Assembly: GCA_001940895.1 (NCBI GenBank)
Contig: MSGY01000023.1
Location: 1-64,000 of the forward strand
Origin: Christensenellaceae bacterium Phil10
GTDB lineage: Bacteria; Bacillota; Clostridia; Christensenellales; CAG-917
DNA: 64,000 nucleotides
Reading direction: 5' to 3'
Positions 41,290 to 52,286 of the stretch are shown in pieces (the first letter of the stretch is position 1; each line of letters opens with the position of its first letter). The notes beneath the pieces are model-generated. The model was not told where the DNA came from, did not search any database, and saw only the letters and a program-made list of their open reading frames with translations. The translations under genes and the position numbers were made by a program.

Positions 41290-44200
41290 ATGAGAGCAAA
41301 ACAATCAGGCAAAAACGTGCTTCGTCTGGGAGGTCTTCTCGGCGTGTTCGTGCTTGCGGTCGCTTTGGCGGTCAGCGCATTTTCTTTTACGCGCACGGGC
41401 GCAAGCGACAACGTAGCGTATGCTGCAAATACGCAGAATCCCGAGGAGGGATACGAGTATATCGATCTGAACGTGCCTAAAACCGATTGGAACTGGGCCG
41501 TTCCTCTTGACGGCACGACCGACTCAAACGGCAACCTTGCAACGTTTGTTTACAGGCCGAATACATATAAAAACTACTACGCTTATCTCGGCGGCGTTTA
41601 CACCGGTATCAGCGGCCTTACAAGAAACGATTCAAAGGCGAGTATGGAGCCCAGTGCCGTTGGTAACGTCGAGATGCGTTTGTATGCTTATTACCGTCTG
41701 CCCGATTATTTTGCGGACCTTAACGCTCAGATTGAAATCAGCGCGAATTTTTCTTCGTGCATCAAACAAAACAAGATTTACGACTTATCTTACAGAATCA
41801 GCCTTGCACAAGGTCCCGGTAATACTTCTCAGATTTCCGGCGGTAGCGTAACCTCCGATTCGCAATATATACTTGTATACGTAAGTTGCAAAGTGGGCGG
41901 CACGGGCGAATACCTGGAGATTTCCGGCTTGGAAATCACTATTAAGCTCAAATCCGTAAATAATTACGATAGTCTCATATCCAACCTCGATACGAAAGTT
42001 CCCGTTACCGCTGCATGGAACGGGTCGACTCAGTATTCGATAAGCAATTTCGACTCCTATAACAATATTTCAAACCTTTTCAATACGAATAATAACATTA
42101 TCGGCAATCTGGACCCCGCCTGGTCGCTTAAAGACGGCGACAGCAACGTACAGGGTACTCCTCCCACGATAAATTCTCTGCGTACCGACGGCGTATTTCA
42201 AAAGCAGTTCTCCTTCCTGCTTTACGATAAGTTTATGGGGCTCGATACGGCTAACATCAACGGTTTCGATATTATGTCCGCATATACAAGCGGTACGGTT
42301 ACTGACGGAAGCGCGTATTCTTATAAGCGCGCCGACTTTACCGCCGAGGAGCTTAAAACGATTTTCTATCCGAAAGGCGCAAAACAGATTGACGTAAAGC
42401 CTTTTGCATACGCCGACAACAATCCGTCGACGGGTCTGTTCAGAGGTTTATACGTTACGGTTTATTACGACGGACTCGATAATTCCGGCAATGCAATCGA
42501 AACGGATACCGTTTTCAAGGTTTCGTACACGAACTTACGCGGCGCCTCGGGACGCGCTTTGTCAGTCGTTGCGGGCGGTCTCGATTATACCGCGCCCGAC
42601 GCGCTGAGCGAAACAAGTATCATTACCGAAAATATTGAAAAGAACGGAGTCGTGTGGTTTTATAAGAACACAATCGACTTTAAACCTTATCTTTCCGATA
42701 CGGACATCAGAGGCGACGTTTATTACTACTTCACGCTTTACTCGAAAAACGAAGCCGGCGAATACGTCGACGCCGTTCCCGGATACGAAAACGTGAGAAT
42801 CGCCGACCCCGGCAAAACCGTTATTACTTTAAACGGGCTCGACGTAGGCTACTATGCCATCAGATATAAAGCAATAGACGCGCTGGGCAGATTTTACGAG
42901 GCGTCCGACGTTTCGACGCTCAACGAAGCGCAGTTGGGATTTGCGAATCATATCGTTTACAGCGACTATAACGAATTTGCCGTTGACAATCCCGCATTGC
43001 CCGAAAAATGGGAAAACAACGTTTCGGTTGTGGATAGCAACGGCGCGTCCGCTCCGTATAACGGGGAATGGACGAATAAGTCCATAGTGATAACATTCAA
43101 TACGCTTGCGTCTCTTGCCGACGTTAAAACGGAATACTCTTATCAGGGGTACGTCGACGGCGTTCTTACCTCCGCCGACAGCAAGGATTATTCTCCGCTT
43201 GTTCTTTCGGATAACAGGTTCGTTATAAGTCGCGACGAAACGAGACCCGAAGGTTTTGAAAGAGTATATTATTTCAGAGCGACTTTTGCGTCGGGACTGG
43301 AATACAATTTCAGCATTTCGGTTAAATTCGACGACTTTGCCGAATATGCGCCCGTAAGCGCAACCATTCTCGATTATACGAATTCCGGCGTTTGCTATGC
43401 GGACCTTCTTCCGCTAAATGCCGAATTGAACTATATGATAGGCGCGGAACCCGTCAGCGAATTCAAGGGCAGTCCGATGAAACTTTACTATCAGATTATG
43501 CGAAACGGCATTAATTTCGACGCCGCAAAGGAAATCTCCCTTGACAGCAACGTTGCCGCAATCGACCTGTTCGGCGGAAAGAACGTTTACGGAATGACTA
43601 CGGTTACCGTGAGAATGTGGTTCGAGGACGAGGCGGGCAATACAAATCACGAAACCGTTTACAACGTTAACCTCGACAGAGCGAAACTCAACGTTCGTTT
43701 TGCAATCAATCCGCTTGCTAAAAAATACTACGGAAACAACAACGTCGTTCCCGAAAACCTCGTGTCGTATACCGTTGACAACGTACATTCGGGTATTATC
43801 TCGCAAAAGGATATCAGACTTGCGTATGCGGCGCGTTACGACGGCGTCGACGCGGGCGTCAGAAACGTGCTTGTAAGCGGCGTATTGCTTAGCGCGGCAA
43901 GTGAAAAATACGCGTCCGTTCTCGACGAATACGAACTTGTTTATTTCGATAACGACGGAAACGTAATTCCCGTTGCCGAAAACGGCATTATCGGAACGCA
44001 CGAAATAATAAAGGCCCGTCTTAAACTTAACGATACTTACAGATTTTCCGACGTTTATAACGGAAGCGGAAGATATGCCGTCGCAAAAACGGGCGCCGCA
44101 ACCACTCTTGTCCCCATTGACGTCGTGGACGGCGATAAGACGGACGAGTGGAAAACGCTCGAATGGAGCGGTGTTGTGATATTAAGTATCACGAAAGCGG

Positions 44201-46806
44201 GCGAAAACATCAAATCGACTATTAGCGAGATAGTCGTTTATAACGACGCGCTCGGCAATTATCAGATAACCAACGACAGCGGAAACAACAATAATCCCTC
44301 GGTTTACGCCGATATAGCTAAACGCGACGTCAGCGTTATAATTACCGCGACGAAAGTTTACGACGGTACGGATTCGTTTACTATGCGCGGAGATAACTGC
44401 ACCGTACAGATAATCGGCAAACAGGGTAACGACGATATTTATATCAATACCGGCGCCGTGTTTACTCTTTCGGGTGCGGGCGTAGGCGTCTATAATCTGG
44501 ACGTATCCGGCCTTGTTCTGAAAGGTTCGAAAGCCGACAACTATACGTATGACGGCACTGCAAAAGTTTCGATTGAAATAACCGCAAAACCGATTACCGT
44601 TTCCGTTGACAACGTTACGAAGACATTCGACAATTCGCAATTCTTTGCCGTAAACGCCTATAAATTCCACGGCGTGGTCGACGGCGACGAAGTGCTGCTC
44701 GTTTCCGCGGAAGGCAAAACGGACGGCGTTAACGTCGGCACTTATAAGAATTGCCTCGTAAAAATATCGCTTGCCGGTGCCGATTCCGCTAACTATATGC
44801 TCGAGCAGACGGAGGCCACGGTCAACGTTACCGTAACGCAACTTACCGTAGGCGGCGCCGTTATCGAGGGCATTTACGCAATCGATAACAAACATAATTA
44901 TTACTATCGTTACGTAAACGGCGACAACGAGGTGGTATATCAGAAAAACGACGACGGCACCTTTACGGCCTATTCGCGCGAAGGTTCTTCGGTTGTCGAT
45001 TCTCTGCCCGAAGGCGCAACTCGCTGGGTGCTTACCTCTTTCGTCAAAGGCGGCGTAAGAATTCTCAACAGTCATCGGTTCGAGCTTGCCGACGAGATAA
45101 TTTATGCAATCAGATATTATGAAGACTCCGCCTGCACGGTCGAGCTCAATATGGGCGAAATGGATTATACCATGCGCGAATATCAACCTACCGTCCTGCA
45201 AACCAACGGCAAGGATTTCGGCATAAACATTGCGGCGGGTACCTACGATATCGAAGTTAAAGCGCTTAAAGGAAACTTTGCAAAGAAAGAAGGTTTTTCC
45301 ACAAACGTCGTTTCCGTTCAGGTTTACGATTTCGACGACATCGTTTTCGACGGTAAAATTTACAACGCCGCGGCGGGCGAAATAACGGGCAATACCGCAA
45401 TTTTCAACGGCAATCCTTATACTCTCAAAATCAAATGGAATCCCGATAAGGGCGCGATTACTTCGCAAACTTTCAAATACTATAATAAGGTCGGCGCCGA
45501 ATGGGTCGAGGTCGAAAGCGCGGTTAACGCAGGCGTATATAAAGCCGTCGTTACGGTGGTTCGCGGAGGAAACGAATACATCGTCGAAAAGGAATTTGTC
45601 GTCAGCAGAGTGAATACGTCTATCGATATCAAAGACAGGACGACGGATTTTATGGCCGAATACGGAAAGAATTTCGTGTCTTCGGTCGAGAAATACTCCA
45701 ATTTCGATTACGCTCATATGGGTATGGTTATCAATGCGGGAGACATCGTCTTCGAGTATGCATACGACAAAGACTTTACCAACACTCTTTCGGGCGCGCC
45801 CGTGCGCCTCGGCGGCGGTACGTACTACGTTCGCGTACGCTATAAAGGAAACGACAACTTTATCGGGTCGGTTTCCGAATCGCGTAAAATAGTGATTTCC
45901 GGCGCGACTTTCGGCATGAACGACGTTGACGTATGTAACGACGAGTCGTTCGAGCTGCCTTCCGTAAGCGACTTTATCGACGAAAAATATAAGGATTACG
46001 CAAGCGATTTCGTAATCGTTTACCTCGTCAACGGTCAGTACAGAACGGTAGGTAACAAAGACGTGTTTGCAAATCCCGGAAAATACGATTTCATGATTGT
46101 CAGAAAGACGAGAGTAGCCGACGGCAAACTGCTTGACAGCGGTAAATTCAAAAATTCTGCCGAGTATGCCTGCGCAGTGGCGGCGACTTCGGGCAATACG
46201 TCCGCTTCGTTAATCGTCCGCATCTCTTCGCTCGATTCGGTAAACGGCGGCGAAAACAATATTCCCGCAGAAATCGAGGGCGAACTCAACGGAAACGGCA
46301 GTATCTCCGGTAGACTTCCCGTCGTATCGGACGGCTATGAATTGTGGTTCAGCATAATGAACAAAACCAACGCCGCAAACGTTACCAACTTTACGAACGG
46401 CCTTATGGCAAACTCCGACAGCCTCGGCGGCAAATATGCGGCGGATAAAGTGTTCCTCGTAAAATTGAGCGCATACCTTACCGAAGGCTTCGGATTTAAG
46501 GATAAAGAACTCGACGAACAGGCAACGGTTACGCTAAACGTCGGCGAAATGCCCGCATCGGCAAAGCTCGTTCGCTATTCGGACGGCACGTTTACGGCGG
46601 TTGATTACGTCGACAACGGAGACGGCACGATATCGTTCGAAACCGACAAGCTCGGATACTTCATCGTTACGTCCGACTACGTCGAAGAAACGACGGGCGG
46701 AAATAACGTGCTTGCGATAGGAATCGGAGCAGGCGTCGGAGGAGCCGCCGCGATAGCGATTATCGCAATCGTAATAGGCGTTGTCGTCAAAAAGAAAAGG
46801 GCTTAA
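41290..46806 (+). CDS. giant cell-surface protein with MBG/YDG-type repeats
   Basis: The 1838 residues begin with a signal peptide (MRAKQSGKNVLRLGG, hydrophobic core, cleavage near AYAA). The body is a chain of beta-sandwich repeats. From about residue 950 to 1180 there are MBG/YDG-type modules: KVYDGTDSF, GVGVYNLDVSGLVLKG, then ITVSVDNVTKTFDNSQFF. Later comes FDGKIYNAAAGEITGNTAIF. It ends with a membrane helix and the basic tail VVVKKKRA, with no LPXTG motif, so it is anchored in the membrane. I chose ATG 41290 after GGAGGAG; an ATG 23 codons upstream has no ribosome site. Likely an adhesin. Confidence 0.8.
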   Translation: MRAKQSGKNVLRLGGLLGVFVLAVALAVSAFSFTRTGASDNVAYAANTQNPEEGYEYIDLNVPKTDWNWAVPLDGTTDSNGNLATFVYRPNTYKNYYAYLGGVYTGISGLTRNDSKASMEPSAVGNVEMRLYAYYRLPDYFADLNAQIEISANFSSCIKQNKIYDLSYRISLAQGPGNTSQISGGSVTSDSQYILVYVSCKVGGTGEYLEISGLEITIKLKSVNNYDSLISNLDTKVPVTAAWNGSTQYSISNFDSYNNISNLFNTNNNIIGNLDPAWSLKDGDSNVQGTPPTINSLRTDGVFQKQFSFLLYDKFMGLDTANINGFDIMSAYTSGTVTDGSAYSYKRADFTAEELKTIFYPKGAKQIDVKPFAYADNNPSTGLFRGLYVTVYYDGLDNSGNAIETDTVFKVSYTNLRGASGRALSVVAGGLDYTAPDALSETSIITENIEKNGVVWFYKNTIDFKPYLSDTDIRGDVYYYFTLYSKNEAGEYVDAVPGYENVRIADPGKTVITLNGLDVGYYAIRYKAIDALGRFYEASDVSTLNEAQLGFANHIVYSDYNEFAVDNPALPEKWENNVSVVDSNGASAPYNGEWTNKSIVITFNTLASLADVKTEYSYQGYVDGVLTSADSKDYSPLVLSDNRFVISRDETRPEGFERVYYFRATFASGLEYNFSISVKFDDFAEYAPVSATILDYTNSGVCYADLLPLNAELNYMIGAEPVSEFKGSPMKLYYQIMRNGINFDAAKEISLDSNVAAIDLFGGKNVYGMTTVTVRMWFEDEAGNTNHETVYNVNLDRAKLNVRFAINPLAKKYYGNNNVVPENLVSYTVDNVHSGIISQKDIRLAYAARYDGVDAGVRNVLVSGVLLSAASEKYASVLDEYELVYFDNDGNVIPVAENGIIGTHEIIKARLKLNDTYRFSDVYNGSGRYAVAKTGAATTLVPIDVVDGDKTDEWKTLEWSGVVILSITKAGENIKSTISEIVVYNDALGNYQITNDSGNNNNPSVYADIAKRDVSVIITATKVYDGTDSFTMRGDNCTVQIIGKQGNDDIYINTGAVFTLSGAGVGVYNLDVSGLVLKGSKADNYTYDGTAKVSIEITAKPITVSVDNVTKTFDNSQFFAVNAYKFHGVVDGDEVLLVSAEGKTDGVNVGTYKNCLVKISLAGADSANYMLEQTEATVNVTVTQLTVGGAVIEGIYAIDNKHNYYYRYVNGDNEVVYQKNDDGTFTAYSREGSSVVDSLPEGATRWVLTSFVKGGVRILNSHRFELADEIIYAIRYYEDSACTVELNMGEMDYTMREYQPTVLQTNGKDFGINIAAGTYDIEVKALKGNFAKKEGFSTNVVSVQVYDFDDIVFDGKIYNAAAGEITGNTAIFNGNPYTLKIKWNPDKGAITSQTFKYYNKVGAEWVEVESAVNAGVYKAVVTVVRGGNEYIVEKEFVVSRVNTSIDIKDRTTDFMAEYGKNFVSSVEKYSNFDYAHMGMVINAGDIVFEYAYDKDFTNTLSGAPVRLGGGTYYVRVRYKGNDNFIGSVSESRKIVISGATFGMNDVDVCNDESFELPSVSDFIDEKYKDYASDFVIVYLVNGQYRTVGNKDVFANPGKYDFMIVRKTRVADGKLLDSGKFKNSAEYACAVAATSGNTSASLIVRISSLDSVNGGENNIPAEIEGELNGNGSISGRLPVVSDGYELWFSIMNKTNAANVTNFTNGLMANSDSLGGKYAADKVFLVKLSAYLTEGFGFKDKELDEQATVTLNVGEMPASAKLVRYSDGTFTAVDYVDNGDGTISFETDKLGYFIVTSDYVEETTGGNNVLAIGIGAGVGGAAAIAIIAIVIGVVVKKKRA

Positions 46807-46877
46807 ATAAAACGCCGAATCAGTTATTTTTTTGACGGCCGATTGCCTTACGTAAAATCACAGTCTCAATATTGAAC

Positions 46878-46905
46878 AAGGCACGCATAAGCGTGCCTTT
46901 GTTTT
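46878..46905 (+). terminator. terminator of the adhesin gene
   Basis: AAGGCACGC/GCGTGCCTT around ATAA, followed by TGTTTTT. It is 71 bases after the stop codon. Confidence 0.8.
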
Positions 46906-46938
46906 TGAACGTAAAATTAAAAATACTTAAAAAAATAA

Positions 46939-47634
<696 letters not shown>

Positions 47635-47677
47635 TTTATATATAAATATAAATACAATATAAAGGAGATTGTTACTT

Positions 47678-49237
47678 ATGAAGATGATTTACAACGTCGA
47701 AGACAAATTGTCCTTCAAAGAAACGCTTGTTTACTCGCTTCAGCAATTCTTGGCCGTCGTTTGCGCGACCATTCTCGTACCTATTCTGAGTTCGGCAAAC
47801 GGCGTGAACATGAGTCCTGCCGCGGCACTTTTCGGCGCCGGCGTCGCAACTCTGTTTTACGTATGGGTAACCAAGAAAAGAAGCCCCGTGTTTATCGGCA
47901 GTTCGTTTGCGTTCATTTCGGCTCTTATCGGCGCGACCGTTTACGGCTGGTGGGGTATAATTCTCGGCGGCGTATTCGCGGGTCTCGTATATTGCGCTCT
48001 TTCCTTCATCGTATGGAAATGGGGCACCGAATGGATTAACAAACTTATGCCCGCTGTTATTATCGGGCCTACGGTCGCACTTATCGGATTGGGTCTTTCG
48101 GGAAGCGCTATCGGCAATCTTACAACGGCAAGCGGAAGCGGACAGGCATACAACCTCGTTGCTATTCTCTGCGGACTGTTTGCATTTTTCGTAACAATCT
48201 TCGTATCGTGCAAAGGCTCCAAAAAGATGAAACTTATGCCGTTTATTATCGGTATCGGCGCAGGTTATCTTCTTGCGGCGTTCTTCTCGATTTTCGGATA
48301 CGCATGCAAAGTCGAATATCTTAAAATAATCAACTGGCAGCCCCTTGTAGCAAACTTCGTTAATGCCGACGGCAGTTTTGTCGGCGTAACCGCATTCCTC
48401 GATTATCCGCACCTTGCAATCATCGAGGCTATCAAAGAATCCGTAAACGGCACTGCAAGACTTACGGGAACGGGCGTAGGCGAAATCGCTCTTCTGTTCA
48501 TCCCCGTTTCCTTCGTAGTTTTTGCAGAGCATATTGCCGACCATAAGAATATGAGCAGCATTATCGAACGCGACCTTCTTAAAGACCCCGGACTGCATCG
48601 CACGCTTATCGGCGACGGTTTCGGAACGACGGTCGGTACCATTCTCGGTTGCTGCCCCAACACAACTTACGGCGAAAGCATCGGTTGCGTGGCAATCACG
48701 AAAAACGCCTCCATTTATACGATTATCGGTGCCGCCTGCATCGCAATCGTAGTTGCCTTCTTCAGCCCGTTTATAGCGTTTATCGAGACTATTCCCGCAT
48801 GCGTGCTCGGCGGCGTGTGCATAGCGTTGTACGGCTTTATCGCGGTAAGCGGTCTCAAAATGTTGCAGAACGTCGACCTCGGCGAAAGCAAAAACCTGTT
48901 TGTAGTGTCGTCCATCCTGGTAACCGGTATAGGCGGACTTGCGCTTCAGTTCGGTCTTGCCACTCGCGGCAGCGCAATCATCACGATAACCAATATCGCA
49001 ACCGCTCTTATCGTAGGTATCGTAACCAACCTTATCCTCTCGATTAAAACCAAAAAGGAAAAAGAAGGCGAGAATAACGGCGAAAGCATCGCGGTAGTGG
49101 GCGAGGGCGTAGTTTATCCCACCGACGACAAACTTCCCGGCGTCAGAAAAGACGAAGTATGCTGCTGTGAAAACTGTGCGGCAACCGCAACCGCAGAAGA
49201 GACTACGGTTGAAACCGAAGAAAAGGAAGATAAATAA
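47678..49237 (+). CDS. uraA: uracil permease (NCS2 family, UraA)
   Basis: This 519-residue proton-driven uracil importer has about 14 hydrophobic segments. Family blocks are YSLQQFLAVVCATILVP (N-terminus), GLSGSAIGNL, FVVFAEHIADH with the substrate-binding Glu, and GDGFGTTVGTILGCCPNTTYGE. The C-terminus is unusual: a charged tail with DEVCCCENCAATAT, a Cys cluster of unknown meaning. I chose ATG 47678, after AAAGGAGATTG. It lies 43 bases after pyrR and shares its attenuator. Confidence 0.92.
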   Translation: MKMIYNVEDKLSFKETLVYSLQQFLAVVCATILVPILSSANGVNMSPAAALFGAGVATLFYVWVTKKRSPVFIGSSFAFISALIGATVYGWWGIILGGVFAGLVYCALSFIVWKWGTEWINKLMPAVIIGPTVALIGLGLSGSAIGNLTTASGSGQAYNLVAILCGLFAFFVTIFVSCKGSKKMKLMPFIIGIGAGYLLAAFFSIFGYACKVEYLKIINWQPLVANFVNADGSFVGVTAFLDYPHLAIIEAIKESVNGTARLTGTGVGEIALLFIPVSFVVFAEHIADHKNMSSIIERDLLKDPGLHRTLIGDGFGTTVGTILGCCPNTTYGESIGCVAITKNASIYTIIGAACIAIVVAFFSPFIAFIETIPACVLGGVCIALYGFIAVSGLKMLQNVDLGESKNLFVVSSILVTGIGGLALQFGLATRGSAIITITNIATALIVGIVTNLILSIKTKKEKEGENNGESIAVVGEGVVYPTDDKLPGVRKDEVCCCENCAATATAEETTVETEEKEDK

Positions 49238-49256
49238 TCTCCTTACGAAACATATA

Positions 49257-49283
49257 AAACCCCGACGTCCGTCGGGGTTTTTT
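49257..49283 (+). terminator. terminator of pyrR-uraA
   Basis: AAACCCCGAC/GTCGGGGTTT around GTCC, then further T residues. Confidence 0.88.
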
Positions 49284-49457
49284 CGTTTTGATTTTAGTCG
49301 TTGTCTGAAAATATCCTAAAAATCCCGATATGCGTTAATTCGCGTTGACTATGTTTGTTTCGTTTAATCGTTCGGGCTTGGCCGAAAAAACGGGATTTTG
49401 CGAAGCAATCCTACGATAAAAAAATTAAAATTATTTTACGTTTTTAAATAAATAAAC

Positions 49458-49479
49458 ACCCCCGACGAAAGCCGGGGGT
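49458..49479 (-). terminator. hairpin after upp on the minus strand
   Basis: ACCCCCG/CGGGGGT around ACGAAAGC. On the minus strand it is followed by GTTTATTTATTT, a weak U tract. Confidence 0.6.
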
Positions 49480-49505
49480 TACAGGAAAACGTAAGAACGT
49501 ATCGT

Positions 49506-50132
49506 TTATTTCGTGCCGAAAATTCTGTCGCCTGCGTCGCCGAGACCGGGAACGATATAACCGTGCTCGTTAAGATGAGAATCTTTGCAACCGACGAAAA
49601 TATGTACGTCGGGGTGTTTTTCGTGAACTTTCTCAATTCCTTCGGGTGCGCCGATAATGCTCATAAACTTGATATTGCGGCAACCGCGCGCTTTGATAAA
49701 GTCTATTGCGGCGATAGCGCTGCCGCCCGTTGCGAGCATGGGGTCGAGAATTATGACTTCGCGTTCGGCAATGTCGTCGGGCAGTTTGCAATAGTACTCG
49801 CGAGGTTCGAGAGTTTCGTGGTCGCGATATAAACCTACGTGTCCGACTTTTGCGGTAGGAATAAGCGCAAGTATGCCGTTTACCATGCCGAGTCCTGCGC
49901 GTAAAATAGGCACAATTGCCAGGTCTTTTGCAACAACGCGCGTTTTAGTTGTCGCAATAGGGGTTTTAACCTCTATTTCTTTCGTATTGATATCGCGAAG
50001 AGCCTCATATGCCATAAGCATTGCTACTTCCTCGACAAGCTCGCGGAATTCTTTGCTTCCGGTGCGTTCGTCACGCATTATTGCAATTTTATGGGTGATG
50101 AGAGGGTGGTCGAAAATTGTTACGTTATTCAT
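49506..50132 (-). CDS. upp: uracil phosphoribosyltransferase
   Basis: This 208-residue salvage enzyme makes UMP from uracil and PRPP. Motifs are [19 protein letters not shown] near the start, [13 protein letters not shown], the PRPP loop [14 protein letters not shown], and the C-terminal [16 protein letters not shown] that binds uracil. Length and sequence are normal. The minus-strand ribosome site GAGGTG precedes the ATG. It faces the pyrR-uraA operon tail to tail, so uptake and conversion of uracil are encoded side by side. Confidence 0.96.
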   Translation of the reverse strand: MNNVTIFDHPLITHKIAIMRDERTGSKEFRELVEEVAMLMAYEALRDINTKEIEVKTPIATTKTRVVAKDLAIVPILRAGLGMVNGILALIPTAKVGHVGLYRDHETLEPREYYCKLPDDIAEREVIILDPMLATGGSAIAAIDFIKARGCRNIKFMSIIGAPEGIEKVHEKHPDVHIFVGCKDSHLNEHGYIVPGLGDAGDRIFGTK

Positions 50133-50160
50133 AAAACACCTCGAAAGATTTACTTAGAAT

Positions 50161-50189
50161 ATATTAGCATTTCACGGTAATTTTTGCAA
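50161..50189 (-). promoter_or_regulatory. promoter of upp
   Basis: On the minus strand TTGCAA (50184-50189), a 17-bp spacer, TAATAT (50161-50166). Confidence 0.65.
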
Positions 50190-50289
50190 GCAAAATACAC
50201 TGCCGCAAACATATTTTCGGCGTATTCGGACAATAAAGTTTTATCATGAAAAAAAACTCGATTTTTGACAAAATGATATTTTCAAAACC

Positions 50290-50318
50290 TTGCTTACATA
50301 AATTTATTGTGATATAAT
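50290..50318 (+). promoter_or_regulatory. promoter of the DUF1508 gene pair
   Basis: TTGCTT (50290-50295), a 17-bp spacer, TATAAT (50313-50318), then a 56-base leader. Confidence 0.65.
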
Positions 50319-50374
50319 ATACATAATATTTCGTATATTTTGTTTTTAATTTTGGGTTATATAGGAGTTGCAGT

Positions 50375-51568
50375 ATGTTTACTTCATTGAGTGTTAGTGC
50401 CGGAGTGCAGGAATTCTGGCAGAAAGTCGTAGTTTTCTTTACCGTTACGGTTAAAGATTTTTTCGTAAACCTTCTTCAGAACAAACCCGTCGCGTTTTAT
50501 CTGATTATCGCAGGCGCCGCATTGTTGCTTGCGGGTATTATCGCGCTTATCGTTGTCGGCGCAAAGAAGAGCAAGGCCAAAAAGGCTGCGAAAAAGGCTA
50601 AAAAAGCCCGCGCCGAAAAAGCAAAAGCGCAAAAGAAACCCGCAGTTGCTCCCGCCGCCGTATCCGCTCCCGCGCCCGTTGCGCAGCCCGCTCCCGCAGC
50701 AGTTCCCGCCGCCGCACCCGTTTCACGTTTCGATGATGAAAAAACTTTCAGCGACGAGACTTTCGCCGAGGAGGAGTACGCGGCTTCCGCGCCCGTCGCA
50801 GAAGAACCGACGCAGGTGGATATGACCGCTTATGAAGCGCCCGAGGCAATTCCCGACGAAGTTCCCGAGACGGTTGAACCCGCAGAAGAAAGCGAACCCG
50901 CCGAGGAGATTACTCCCGTTGTTCCGTCGCCCGTAGAGGAGGAAAAAACTTATATCGAACCCTCTAATAACGAGCCTTTCGAGGACGACAGCTGGGGTAA
51001 GGCAAAAATCAACGTCAAACCCAAAAAGGCAGCTCGCGAAGAGCAGAAACCCGCCGAGGAAGCCGCGCCCGTTGCCGAAGAAGCACCGGTAGAAAGCAAG
51101 CCTGCAAAGAAGGCGTCGCCGAAGAAACAGACAACCGAAAAGACCGCGGAAGCTCCCGCTAAAAAAGCGCCTGCCAAAACTGCAAAGAAAAAAGCCGAGC
51201 CCGCTCCCGCGCCCGTTGCCGAAGAAGAGGAGAAAACCGAAAAACCGAAAGTCGTCGGTAAATATATTATCGAGGACACGGGTTACGCTTTCCAGTTCAG
51301 ACTTTACGCCAACAACGGCCAGCTCTTGTACGAGAGTCGCGAGTACGCAAGCTATAATTCCTGCAAAGGCGGCATAGAAACCTTTAAAAAGAATATTCTT
51401 GCCGGCGAGCACCGCGTCGACGTAGACAAGAACGGCGGATACAAATACATCTTCAAAAAAGGAAACAGCATATATATCGGCGAAACTTATTCTACGGCCA
51501 AGGCGGCTGAGAGAAGCGCCGAATCGGTTATCCGTTTTGCTCCCGTTTCCGAACTTCAGGAAGGATAA
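50375..51568 (+). CDS. membrane-anchored protein with a C-terminal DUF1508 (YegP-like) domain
   Basis: The 397 residues contain one membrane helix (about 40-62), then a long low-complexity region rich in Ala, Pro, Lys and Glu (65-300). A C-terminal domain (302-392) has YAFQFRLYANNGQLLYESRE and CKGGIETFKKN and a final KGNSIYIGETYSTAKAAERS, the DUF1508/YegP fold. The Lys/Ala-rich arm could bind nucleic acid or the cell wall; this is not established. The ribosome site AGGAGTTG is upstream. It forms a pair with the next gene. Confidence 0.8.
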   Translation: MFTSLSVSAGVQEFWQKVVVFFTVTVKDFFVNLLQNKPVAFYLIIAGAALLLAGIIALIVVGAKKSKAKKAAKKAKKARAEKAKAQKKPAVAPAAVSAPAPVAQPAPAAVPAAAPVSRFDDEKTFSDETFAEEEYAASAPVAEEPTQVDMTAYEAPEAIPDEVPETVEPAEESEPAEEITPVVPSPVEEEKTYIEPSNNEPFEDDSWGKAKINVKPKKAAREEQKPAEEAAPVAEEAPVESKPAKKASPKKQTTEKTAEAPAKKAPAKTAKKKAEPAPAPVAEEEEKTEKPKVVGKYIIEDTGYAFQFRLYANNGQLLYESREYASYNSCKGGIETFKKNILAGEHRVDVDKNGGYKYIFKKGNSIYIGETYSTAKAAERSAESVIRFAPVSELQEG

Positions 51569-51590
51569 TAATTAAAAAGGGGTTATAAAT

Positions 51591-52040
51591 ATGGCAAAGG
51601 AAGTAAAAAAAGCAGCAACAAAAGAAACCGCTCCCGCAAAGAAGCCCGCGGCTAAAGAAGCGCCTGCAAAGGCAGCTCCCGTAAAAGAAGAGGCCCCCGC
51701 TAAGAAAACCGCAACGGTTACGGGAAAATATAAAATCGAGTGCGTTTACGGCGATTTGTATCTTTTCTATCTTTATGCCAACAACGGCCAGCTTCTGTAC
51801 GAGAGCCGCGAATATGCAAGCAAAAAATCCTGTATGGACGGCATAGAAACGTTCAAAAAGAATATGCAGGACCCCGCGACGACCGTCCGCGTGGATATGG
51901 ATAAAAACAAAAGATTCAAATTTATCATCAAAAACCGCAACAGCATTTACGTTGGCGAAACTTACGACACCAAAAAACAGGCGGAAAGCAGCGCCGAATC
52001 GGTAAAACGCTTTGCATTGTCGTCGCAACTCGTCGACTGA
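51591..52040 (+). CDS. soluble DUF1508 (YegP-like) protein with a Lys/Ala/Pro-rich N-terminus
   Basis: The 149 residues have a short histone-tail-like arm (KKAATKETAPAKKPAAKEAP) and a DUF1508 domain very similar to that of the gene before it (FYLYANNGQLLYESREYAS, GIETFKKN, RNSIYVGETYDTKKQAE). No membrane helix is present. It lies 22 bases after its partner. It probably arose by duplication of the domain, one copy membrane-bound and one free. Confidence 0.85.
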   Translation: MAKEVKKAATKETAPAKKPAAKEAPAKAAPVKEEAPAKKTATVTGKYKIECVYGDLYLFYLYANNGQLLYESREYASKKSCMDGIETFKKNMQDPATTVRVDMDKNKRFKFIIKNRNSIYVGETYDTKKQAESSAESVKRFALSSQLVD

Positions 52041-52059
52041 CTTTTATCAACCGAAAACA

Positions 52060-52090
52060 GGCACACGGTACACCGTGTGCCTTTTCTTTT
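52060..52090 (+). terminator. terminator of the DUF1508 pair
   Basis: GGCACACGGT/ACCGTGTGCC with almost no loop, followed by TTTTCTTTT. Confidence 0.85.
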
Positions 52091-52187
52091 TCAAGTAAAA
52101 TTTTTCCGTAAAATCCGTCCTTTAAAACACCCTGATAAAAAATTTGCGCATATTGACGAAAATAAGCGAATATATGCGTATATTCCG

Positions 52188-52216
52188 TTGACATTTATTT
52201 GTATATTTCATATAAT
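52188..52216 (+). promoter_or_regulatory. promoter of the regulator-potABCD operon
   Basis: TTGACA (52188-52193), a 17-bp spacer, TATAAT (52211-52216), close to consensus. About 100 bases of leader follow. Confidence 0.85.
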
Positions 52217-52232
52217 ACATATCAATCGCTTG

Positions 52233-52249
52233 GTTTAGTAATCGTAAAC
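52233..52249. promoter_or_regulatory. putative operator 1, GTTTAG-N5-GTAAAC
   Basis: A 17-bp dyad 10-12 bases after the predicted transcription start. It matches operator 2 except for one half-site base. Confidence 0.5.
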
Positions 52250-52286
52250 TTTTTTCTTAAAATTACAAAACACCGTTATTTTCGGC

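Noticed and set aside
44182-45717. 511-codon minus-strand frame inside the adhesin gene
   Set aside because: It has no promoter, start signal or family, while the plus-strand frame is continuous over 1838 codons with a signal peptide.
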